64,000 nucleotides of DNA, from the NCBI GenBank assembly GCA_037074765.1, contig JBAMDO010000149.1:372001-436000 (forward strand), read 5' to 3'. Position 1 is the stretch's first letter; the number at the start of each line of letters is the position of its first letter. Position numbers and translations under genes: made by a program. Positions 25,001 through 35,700 of the stretch are shown here, in pieces. Source of the DNA: Mansonella perstans (Eukaryota; Nematoda; Chromadorea; Rhabditida; Onchocercidae). A model generated the notes under the pieces. The model saw nothing but the letters and a program-made list of their open reading frames with translations. It searched no databases and was not told the DNA's origin.

Positions 25001-26875
25001 TATGCCACAACCCTGAAACATTGAAATCTCCCAAATTTGAATATCTAGAATTAAGATTCGGAAAAAAAAATCTATGATTATGAAGTGCTCACTAATTAAA
25101 AAAAAAGTGTTTGAACAATTCGAATAAAATGATCAAAATTCTCTTTCTTGAAAAAACGCCAAATTTAACGTGAAAGAAAAAAGCAGTGTAAAGTACACTT
25201 TTACCTAAGTTTTTTGGCATTTTCAAGCATATAAGAAGAGATGAGTAGAAGATTATAGTGAAAAGTAAAGAAAGCAAGAAAATTACTTACAACGAATGAT
25301 GATATTGAAAATTCTTCCCACAGGCTTTGGTATTAACTCATTCATAAAGTCAAATGCACAAAAGTATATGTAATACAATAAACCAGCTAAAACATTATTA
25401 GTAAAAAAAGCCGATTGAAACAAAAGATCAGGTGAAACTGATTTTAAATTACAAAAATTCAGAACGTTTTCATTCGCTTTCCTTATATCAAAAGGTAAAT
25501 AAAGGAAGAATATTTCTCTAATTTTATGAGATTAAAGTTGCAACTTTTATCTTATGTTAACAGATAAAAGGAACAAATGTGAAATTCCAACTATATGATG
25601 ATTCACCTTCCCATGCTTTTTCAAATGCCCATTTACGCCTGTAATAATTCAAAGGCAATCTCGACATGCGGGGAATTTCGTAATCGTCTGAACCGTTTAG
25701 CCGGTAACTTTTGCTTAAAGAAGGAAAAATATAAATTCATGTGCTAGAAAAAAAATTTGATGTGGTACAAATATCCATATATTCTACGATTTCTACGATT
25801 CTACGACTTCTCAGAGAATCAATATATAACATCTAACTTCTATCTGATTTGGAACAAACAACAAATGAAAAGATTAAATTCATTAAATACCAAAATCAAA
25901 ATTTGACACGCATAAATAACATGCTTAAAAAACTGCTGAGGGAATGATAAAATAACTTACGACGTCACATAGGTGTAATCTGTACGATAGGTGCTGAAAA
26001 AAAAAAAAAAACATTATTAGAAAAAATAATGATAAGTGTTGGAAGGAAAATTAAAAGTTGTACTAGAATGGAGGATATAAAAAGTGCCCTTCCAATCACC
26101 ACCAAATCCTCCTTTTTTAAACAGATGTTTTTCAAGAAATAGTATTCATACATAACAAACTTATCACGCTGTGACAAGTGATGACAAGTATTAGAAATGT
26201 AGTTATCTGTTAAATATCTGAACGAGTTGTTTGATGGAGCAATGTTTAAAATTTACGAATGAAAAATTATGAGAAAAAAATCTCCTTTTGCCAGAGTTGA
26301 TTTTCGTCGCATTGAAAAAAAAAAAAAAAAAAATTGACTTACTCGTCTAAATCAAGCAATCGAGCAAGATCAGATTGTGTCAAATTTGAATTACCAATAG
26401 TCGGCTCCCTAAAATAATGAATTAATGAGTGATTCGAAATTGAAATCGGGAAAATCCAATAATTCCTGTTTTTTATCATATAAAAATGCAATATTGAAAA
26501 GCTGGAAAAAAAAAAAAAAAAGGAAAGCATTCTGTCTGCTTTATTTTTGCCTTCGTCTCCCAAATGTCAACCTTATATTTTTTTCAGCGAATTTCAGCCG
26601 ATTCGCTGCTTACTTTTGAACCTTTTTACGAATTAGGAAGGATACTGCTATAAAAATGAGAAGTACATAATTAGGTAAAAAGATGAAAAATTGAAAAAAA
26701 AAATTAAAAACGAGCCCATTTATTGCTCAAAAAAGATTTCGTTGAGTTACGTTAATGATGATAAAATGAATCACAATTGAATCCTTCTTATTACTAGTGA
26801 TCTGTTCGTTCGTTATCTCTGTACATAAATTTAGCAATTCGATTTGTTATCAGCTCACCTTCCAAAAATTCTCAT
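16030..26875 (-). CDS. unc-84: SUN-domain nuclear-envelope protein, UNC-84-like (about 1065 aa)
   Basis: Twenty-eight exons in transcript order: 26859-26875, 26343-26408, 25961-25993, 25607-25713, 25291-25386, 24902-25012, 24633-24682, 23965-24104, 23416-23505, 22929-23162, 22298-22513, 21901-22041, 21663-21766, 21348-21422, 21029-21214, 19925-20064, 19640-19714, 19394-19518, 19035-19146, 18638-18769, 18330-18383, 17871-17999, 17564-17707, 17197-17329, 16911-17026, 16609-16776, 16396-16491, 16030-16137; 3198 nt, all junctions in phase. SUN proteins span the inner nuclear membrane and bind KASH partners, anchoring and moving nuclei. The nucleoplasmic N-half carries several hydrophobic or amphipathic stretches. 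A clear transmembrane helix (W-K-W-L-F-L-L-L-V-L-L-L-L) lies near residues 449-467. Lumenal coiled coil follows to about 880, then a SUN domain (A-D-Y-A-L-E-S-S-G to Y-R-F-R-V-H-G) at the C-terminus. The length is close to C. elegans UNC-84 (1111 aa). The start ATG at 26875 gives a 6-residue first exon. Exon 15 (21029-21214) has an alternative donor about 45 nt further on. Confidence 0.88.
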
Positions 26876-28091
26876 TTTTTGTTGCTGATTTTGTACAAAG
26901 AATTGCTTTGTTTGAATCGTAAAATGATTGAGTTGACTGAATTTGAATCGACTGGAGAAATGCTTAGTCGAAATTAGTGATACCACCGGAAAGTTTTCTT
27001 TTTTATTAATAATACAATCGGAAAATGATTTCAATTACAATCTAAAAAACAAGCAAAATATTAAGAAGGAAAATAAAAAAACACGAGAATGCTCGTCGCA
27101 CACATTTTGTATTTTCTTATGCAAAATACGTATATTTATGAACGTGAAATGGTCGAAATTTCGTCATAAAAAGAAATATATTACGAAAAAATACTCAAAC
27201 AGTTCTTATATCGTGCAAAAAGTAAGTTATTTCTAAATGTTTAAATATTTCCGCTTTTTTTTTTTTTTTTAAGAAGCACAATTACACGTGAGAACGGATA
27301 GCTTTATGCGCTTTGAGCATTAATTAAAAGTATAAAGCTAACAATGGATAGCTCTGATACGCTTTAAACATTAATTAAATATATGTTAATTATCAAAGTT
27401 TAAACGCTGAACTAGTTTCGCAAAGCGAATTCCTAAACGCCTAAATGTAATACATCAAGAGCAACACCAGAAAAATAGTACATAATAACATGATGTGATA
27501 GATTTTAGCAAAAGAAACAAAAATTATTTTTGAAATATTCGATTTTTTTTCACAAAATTTATTTATAGGTAATGAAATGTTACAAAAGAAAGAATGCAAA
27601 TAATTTTTCAACAATTGTTGTGATGATATCCAATCGATTAACAATAAAACATGGAATTTTTTAAAAATCACTACTAGCATGTAATGTCAGTGTGATATTT
27701 TTTTTTAAAAAAAATTCACAAAAAAATAAAATGAAAGTTTCGTTCGTAATTATCTCTTAATAATAAAGTTGCAAAAGTATTCAGAAACAAACAATGCTAA
27801 AATCTAAATGAAATAGTTATAGATAATGCGAGCGAAAAAACCAAAACAACAACATTTAGCATTGAAAGTGATAACAGATACCACCACCACCACCACCATG
27901 TTGCAACCCAACTTATGAGCAAATTAAATGGCTGTGAAACACGGTACGGCTTTTATGGCAAACTTAAAAACTTTCAGCTAGAAAAAAGTTGTCTTAATTA
28001 GGATACGTTAAGATGTTAAGATCGATATTAGAAGCTAAGCAATATCGACCCACACAGAAAGATGGATGCTCATCATTTCTATGGGGTCGAT

Positions 28092-28124
28092 AGTAATAGA
28101 GATAAATTTTTAATCTCTATTACT
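28092..28124. other. Perfect 12-bp inverted repeat (hairpin)
   Basis: The arm AGTAATAGAGAT at 28092-28103 is followed by a 9-base AT loop and its exact reverse complement at 28113-28124. It could fold as a hairpin in DNA or RNA. The arms are too short and AT-rich for a typical microRNA precursor, so its role is unknown. Confidence 0.6.
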
Positions 28125-28194
28125 CTAGGCTATTCACTAGATTAAATTTTAATAAATAAACAAATTTAAGAAGATCAATAATAGAATGGAAAAT

Positions 28195-28196
<2 letters not shown>

Positions 28197-28251
<55 letters not shown>

Positions 28252-28264
28252 TGTGTGTGTGTGT

Positions 28265-28307
<43 letters not shown>
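28197..28307. repeat. (GT)n microsatellite, about 111 bp
   Basis: Nearly pure GT dinucleotide repeat, broken only by two single-base G-to-A changes near 28245 and 28269. A 104-codon frame that runs through it is an artefact of the repeat. Confidence 0.97.
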
Positions 28308-28309
<2 letters not shown>

Positions 28310-28477
28310 AGAGTTGCTACATTAACAACATTTTTGCCAATGACGGCGGTTTCGCTTAGATCATATGTTTTTGCGCTTAGTCAACACTTCCTTTGTCTCT
28401 CGTTCTCTCTTTTCGACCTTTTTTCGCATTATGTGAAAAAAAAAAAGTTTATCCTAAAAGGTCAACTTTCGTTAGAT

Positions 28478-28602
28478 ATTTTTTTTTTTTTTTTTTTTTG
28501 TACATTCAACTGAGAATTTATTGATCACTTTGTAATTTTGATAGAAATATGCAATGAGCAATAATGTCAATAAGGATAAAAAATGATTTTTTTTTTTTTT
28601 TT
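28478..28602. repeat. Two poly-T tracts
   Basis: Homopolymer T runs of roughly 20 bases near 28479-28499 and 28586-28603, separated by unique AT-rich sequence. Confidence 0.7.
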
Positions 28603-30699
28603 TTCTTACATGACCTTATCGCTTTTTCTCTTACAAAAAAAAATATTTTTAACAAAATTTTAAATGAAAATTTATTAGCATTGAAAAAATTTTCAACATT
28701 TGATGTACAGAGATTAATTATTTATTTTACATTTATCCCTCCTTATAAGAATATTTCACAGATTAATTTCATCTTTGTATTTTTGAATTTTAAATTTTAA
28801 AATAAAACTTTGATAACAAAGAAACTGATTATATAAAAAAAACAATAAATTTGACTAAATGAGCAAAAAGATTATCAAAAGTTTAATCAAAAATGACCCA
28901 ATTGATATAACTTCTAGCTTTCCTTTCTCTGAACATCTTTTTGAGGAAGCAATTTTAACTAAAGTAAAAAAAAAACAAAAAGTTATAAGCATAATAATAG
29001 TGAATAATAATCCTTTTACTCCTTAATAAGTACTATCGCCAATTATGGATCCAAATTATACGTATAGTTTTCTCGGATGTTAATATGTCCGATATTAATT
29101 AAAACAATGAGTCATGCCACTTACTATCGGGTCTTGGTTTAGCTAGACTTTTACAAATAGTTGAACTTTAGGAAGCAGATCATCTTTAAAATAAACAATT
29201 AATTTGCAGAGATTACAACCTAAAAGAAACAATTCTAAGGAATAGATGCTATTGTTGTGCAAGAGATTCTCGAAATTGTTTATTGAATTAACATAGTAAT
29301 TAGCATAAACAAATAAGAGACACTCTATCACACTTGGATCGTTGATAATTTGGTTCGTTTAGAGGAACTCAAATAACCCGATAGCTGGAGAAGATATAAT
29401 GAAAAACTGAGCATTCTGATCCTATCACCAATATCTATCGCTTTTCGATGATACCTACCAAAAAAATATCTACTCCTTTTATAGCCATAAACAATTGGTA
29501 AAATGTGTACTGGTAAATAACAGAGGATCATAGATACTCATAAATGTTTAAATAAAGGATTACATGTTGGAGAAAATACAGTTACTGCGTCGGAAGAGAA
29601 AAACACTACAAATGTATTGCGCAATAAGAAATTAAAAACAACGTTTATGCAAAATTTTTTTCAACATAAAATCAAAATATTGATACAAAACGTTGGTTCG
29701 ATTTTTTCCTACATTTTATACCTGACTTTAAGTCTATCTGTTAGAGAGCACATATCTATAATATGAAAAATCATTTAATTTTTTTCCCAAATCTTGAGAA
29801 ATAATATTGGAAGCTGAAAAATGGTAGATATGGTTGATAAAGTGTCACGATGTAACAAAACTTTGTGATAACACATTTCACAGGAAACATTTAGTTTAGA
29901 TGATCAAGTTTTCCTTGTTGTTTCACATATAACCTTCTTTCGTATTGCCATATTGTAGAAACATTTTTCTCTTACTTTTATTATCTGTGATATTCGAGAC
30001 GGTAATAAATGATTATTTCTCTTTAGCCCTTAACATATACTACAAATGGCATTGGGAAAAATTTTGATCTTGCAATTTTAGTAAGACTATTATAGGAGAA
30101 ACTTGTAAATTATGTAACTTTTCGAGAAAAAGACATTCCTAGTAATGACGAACAATACATCCACCTGCTACTTAGCAAAGTCACCGTTGGTATTTCATAC
30201 TGCTACCTTTGATATTTATACTTTGCCTTAACATTTCCTACCTCAATTCTTTCGAAGCCATTGACGATATTAATAATTATCAGCATATTTTGAACAAGTT
30301 TCTCACTACAACACGATACACAAAATCTTTATCAGTTGAGAATTTCGTAGTCAAACACATTACAATTACTTTCACAAAAAACGAATGAGTACTTTCATCA
30401 AATGAAGATGAAAATCGGCATAAAACCCCCATTGGAATAATGTAGGACCACTGTAAATGTATACATAGCAATTTGTCGATCCTACATGTCGGCCCAACAA
30501 AGCCTTTAAATCATACATCTATGACAAACATTTTTTTTCCTATTTATTATTCCGTAACCGATAAAGAAAAGAAAAATTCAGTTTTGTGGGATATCTGTCC
30601 CATTACAGCATGAAATTCTTAGTGAACTTCTATTAGTAATCTTTTACTTCAATGCAAAAGACATCATACTGAAATAAAAAGAAAACAGAAATAATGAAT

Positions 30700-31959
30700 T
30701 TACGAAATAAATGAATCGGAAACTAGAGAATATTGCATTCGTTGCGGTGGTAGCTGAAAATCGAGCCAATCTGATGCGTGATTGGGCAACAATCCCATAC
30801 TGTGTAATTTGTATAGGGCCATTGCTACAGCGATCATATTTCCAAGTATGAAAACTAATTTATGCAACAAAAGTGATCCCATGTGTTCATCCTAAAAATT
30901 TATTTTATATTAATTCAAAAAAAAAATCTATGATAAGCTTCAAACCTTTGTCAAGAACTGAAATTTAGAGCATCAACTTATGTTTGTTTTTCATCAGAAT
31001 TGACATTTGATGTTCACAGCAATTTTTCAGGATTTATATATTAAAATTGGCATGTCCATTTTTTCACTGCATAACGATTCAAACCGGTTGCATATTTTTA
31101 AAATGTTTCTACAGTAAAAAAAAAAATGCTTTCATTTCTAGAACTGTTCTCCTTATCTTAGAAATTGGATATCAGATGATACAAAAGTAAAGAAACTATT
31201 TATGGCCTTAAAAAGAAATAATGCGTTCAAGACAGAATGTCAGGAAAATTTACTTACTACAACAAAAATAAAAATCCCTGCTTGAAAAACAAAACTATTT
31301 TCATCAAAAATTGAAATCACGATACAGGTTGCACCCGTAGTGAAAATGCTTTTTAGAGCATTGTCCTATTTACTATAGTTCGATTATTAAATTGAAAAAA
31401 TAATATATGTCATTTGTTAAAAGCAAAAACTGCCAATCCATGAATAATCTTATGTATATAACAAAATCGACCAAAACACATTAAATACTTCTGAAGAAAA
31501 TCACAAAATAACCTGTAAAGGTTTAAATGCGGGGTTGACACTCATCAGTGCTTTAACAGGACGCCAAGCCATCATTGCGATCATCATAATAGGAAATATA
31601 CTAATTGTATTGCCAGACATATACATCATAAAAAGATTCATCGGTATGCTCTTAATAGGTTGCAATGCCATGTCCCATGCACGTTTCTTCATTAAATGAT
31701 GCGTTTGCTCATTGTCTCCAGTTTGTTCTATCTTAAAATCCTCAACTTCACAATAATCCATTCATTCAAGAATAAAATTATTAAACGTATTTTAAAAATA
31801 AAACAAAAAAGATAGAAAAGCAAAAACTTTTCTAAAATAAACAACCTGTTGCACAGTAGCCCCAGCCTGTGAATAACCAGGCGGATTCAATGAAACATCC
31901 AGAGTACGACTCCGCGTCCCGACGCATGTCAAATCCAATTTCCACTTTGACAGTGACAT
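30700..31959 (-). CDS. emc-4: ER membrane protein complex subunit 4 (174 aa)
   Basis: Exons in transcript order: 31846-31959, 31513-31731, 30700-30891; 525 nt. EMC4 is a core membrane subunit of the EMC insertase, which inserts tail-anchored and multipass proteins into the ER. The family core is clear in exon 2 (K-R-A-W-D-M-A-L, then I-P-M-N-L-F-M-M-Y-M-S-G-N-T-I-S-I-F-P) and in exon 3 (S-M-G-L-L-P-N-H-A-S-D-W-L). Two hydrophobic segments sit at about residues 62-90 and 120-140. Human EMC4 is 183 aa. Exon 2 uses a TTTTAAG acceptor, chosen because the phase-0 junction then matches the family. The gene is 841 bp downstream of the pex-1 stop on the same strand, so a shared transcript is possible. 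Confidence 0.95.
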
Positions 31960-32799
31960 TCGATTTTTCCACTATTCTCTTAAATTGAGCAAATTGAATT
32001 GATCATCAATTATTTTGCTAATTGCTCGGAACAGAAAATAGCTAATATATCAAAAAATATATGTAAACTTTACACGATTTTGATTCACATAGCAACGAAA
32101 AGCAGCAGTAATTATATTTTATATTAACACGGCTCAAATACAAACATATCGGAAATATAATTGATATGTAGAATAAACCATCAGCATATTGTAATTATAA
32201 AAATTTATGGTAGTGAGATGAAAACGTCACAGTTTTATTTTACATACACCAAAAAATTAATATTTAGTACAAGAGAGAATACAAATACTGAAACAGTATG
32301 TATTCTCCTTATCACAGCGAAAAGAAAATCTCACAAGCAACCGCAGCAATGAAATCATAATAATGTAAGTCTGTTGAATGCTAAATGAAGTTTCAAATTC
32401 CGAACTGCATCGACTGTTTGAAATGTCGGACTTCGTAATTTAACAACAAATAAATATAAACATTACTCCATCATAATTATGAACTTTAAGCAGGATAACA
32501 TAAAAATAATACAAACTAATAAAAATAATACAAACTTTTTATGAAAATGGAATGAAACGTGAAGCGCAAAAAGGAACGTATGAAATACATATAAGAAAGT
32601 TGTTGCAGCATATTAAATGTCAAAAAATATTTGCAAAACTAATTTTCTGATAAATATACATCATAGATGGTAATTTAAAGCCCTAATACAAGAAAATAAT
32701 TTAATAACAAATTAAACTGACAAAAATATATTAACTACTGAAATAAATCTTTCATCAAAATAGAGATGATTCCGCATTATATTCAGAGTAAAACAGAAA
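31960..32799. other. Gap between pex-1 and emc-4
   Basis: 840 bp of AT-rich sequence with no exon seen. It should include the pex-1 3' untranslated region and the emc-4 promoter, or an intercistronic region if the two are co-transcribed. Confidence 0.5.
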
Positions 32800-35700
32800 T
32801 TAGGCTAAAGTAGTAAACAATCCTGGCGATATACGAGGTTTTCCGTTTGATCTCCTGTTTTTGTTTGGTTGTGATTCTTTTAATGCAAACAACAGATCTT
32901 CTTGACTGAGTGAATATTTTGAATTTTCAAAACCGGCATCTAGAAACAAATCTCAAATTATTTCACGAAATTAATCTTTTGAAGGAAACGTTTACGAGAT
33001 ATAAAGAGAGCGGATATACAAGCATAATTTAGTAATTACAATTTATTCTATTTAGATATATAATTTATAATACTTGAAGCCCTTGCAGCAAAGCAAATTA
33101 GTATAGAACTTTTTTTCTGCAAAGTGATCATGTGAAGCAAAACTTTAGAGTATCATTAAGTAAATTTTTGGCAATCAACGGATTCATCTACCTTTGTCAC
33201 CAAATGGTCCGTTTATTCGCTTGTGAGCGATCAACTGAGCATTTGTTACCAATCCTTTCAGGTCAGCACCTGTCCAACCATCTGTTGCTCCTGCTATCAC
33301 TTCGAAATCAGGTTTTTCCAAGTTTATACCCCGACAAAGTACCTCTAAAATCGATCTCCGCTCCTCCTAAATATAAATTAATTCCTTGCCATAACAACAA
33401 AGATTTCACTTTTTAGTGACTTATAAATTATTTTCGTCTTGTATTAATCGCTCCCTGATAATTTTAACTATAAATTTTATTTCCACTGAATTACGAGAGT
33501 TCCTTTACTGTTTTTTCTATAAAGGCTTCTAACAATATTCGCATACAGAGAGCATACTTAAATAAAAGTTGCTCAGGCCTCACAGGGGAAGCTAGCACCG
33601 TTAGTGAGAAGTAGAACTACAAAATAAATTGGAAAATCTCTAATTAGTTCAATATTTCAAATGAAGGAAAGTGTAATCTACAGCTTATCAGAATACAAAG
33701 TGATATTAAAAACTGAAGTTTTGCTTCATATTTTTTCTCTTGACAATGAGTCACAATTAAAAAACAAACTTTTTTGGGCAATTCACACTTAACAATATAA
33801 TCAAAACGACCCGGTCGTAATAAGGAACTATCAATCAAATCAATTCGGTTTGTAGCCGCAATAACATAAACACCTAAAAAGCAATTCATTCACGCATAAC
33901 TTTTTGACACAACAATGTAGTGATATGGTTATTGATAGCCGAATTTTGGTGGTTATATCTTTTAACTGATTACCAACTAATAAAATTCTGAGGCATAAAA
34001 GCAAATACTAGACTGTAAATATATCTAGTAACAGTATAAAAATATACCATCCAGCTCTTCAACTCCATCAAGTTCCGTCAGCAATTGGTTCACCACACGG
34101 TCTGTTACCCCTGTATCACTTTCACCACGTTTCGGACCCAATGAATCAAATTCATCGAAAAATATCAAGCACGGACTTTTAACTCGAGCACTAAATTTGG
34201 AATATGAAAGTAGATCAGAGACTACTGCAAGCATCCAACATCCAATATGTCCACGCAAATTAAGAAGAAATAAGAGGCTATGCTTGGATACTTAATTTTG
34301 TTTTCATAGGTTCAAAAATTACTGCGCAAAATTTTCGGGAAAAAAAGTATTGTAAAAAATAGCTTGTTGAGCTTATGCAATTTGATATCGCAAATGAAGA
34401 TTAGCATAACTTAAACAATGAACACACCATTCAAAAATTTTCCGAACATTTTCTTCGCTTTCACCAATAAATTTCGATAACAATTCTGGCCCCTGAAAAT
34501 AATCGCTTTCTCATTTGAAATCCGGAAATTTAGATTACTTTAAATTCGAAAGCTTATCGCCATTAGGGCAAACACTGCATCTTTAACAAAATTAGATTCG
34601 AGAAAACGATGTTTTACTTTAAAGAATAAAACTTTAACATCACCTCAACTTTTTTTCCCCATTTCCTCAGTTTTGCTTATAACTTAACTGAACAGTACAA
34701 ATAACTTAATTTGATTGATATGACGCTGAAGCCCCATTGTATCGCTAGAGTTCTACAAATAAGCGTTTTTCCACATCCGCTTGGTCCATGCAACAACACT
34801 CCGCGACCAAGACGAACAGAAATGTTTCGGTACAACAACGGATACTTACGGAAAGCAAAATTTGATGGAACAGATACAACATTATTAGTTCATTGATGAT
34901 ACGCTGCATAATAATCTCATTAATTATAAGTCCAATTATTATGATACATTGCCTTCAAAAAACAAAAAGTCAATAAAGCTTGAACAACACAGCTTGAGGC
35001 AAGAATTACTTACTTTTGTTGGCCAAATAAAAACTTCAGTGAGGATTTGTTTCACTCTGTTTAATCCTCCAACATCTTCCCATTGCAATTTAACCACGCT
35101 CCCTGGTTTCAATTGTTCAAATGGTGCTGCATTTAGCCGGAATTCCTTAAGTGCTTGTTGCACGTCATCTTCCTCAATTTTTTCATGCCCTACGACAAGA
35201 ATAAATTGTGTAAAATCAAACTGTGTAAGAACAGGAATTAGTATAACATCTTTACAATAAATCTGGGAATTTGCAAAAAATTTTTTGAAGTTGGTCCAAA
35301 GAATTAAAATTCATGGATATTCTCTCAAATTACTGAATCTTTTAATTTTCGGTCACTTGTACGAGTGATACATGAACAAAAAATGAAATATAAAATGTTT
35401 GATAGATCAAAAAATTTTGCACGTGAAGTGGAAAACTATATACCTTTCACTCTTGATTCTAGGATAATTCTTTGAGCTAATCTTTCTAAATCACTTATCG
35501 TGCATTTTCCCGTTGATTCAACAGCAAGCTGTAAACCGCGTGTTTCAATTTCTTGATTACAGAATTTCTCCAAGCATTCTGCTCGTTCTGCCTAAACATC
35601 GAAAATTTGAAAATAAATATCTAACTTTCATAAAACTTACTCCCCGTCCTTCAGAAATAAAGTTATTCTTCGAATTAGACTTTCAGGAAATCGATGATAC

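Larger units (their letters stand above)
26876..30699. other. Intergenic region between emc-4 and unc-84
   Basis: No exon recognised. It holds the likely unc-84 promoter near 26876-27200, an imperfect duplication (27296-27385), a T-rich tract near 27252, a CAC-triplet run near 27881-27897, a perfect hairpin (28092-28124), a long GT microsatellite (28197-28307) and two poly-T tracts (near 28478 and 28586). Long open frames here come from simple repeats. Confidence 0.6.

Noticed and set aside
28199..28513. A 104-codon plus-strand ORF
   Set aside because: It is translated from the GT microsatellite and poly-T tract.
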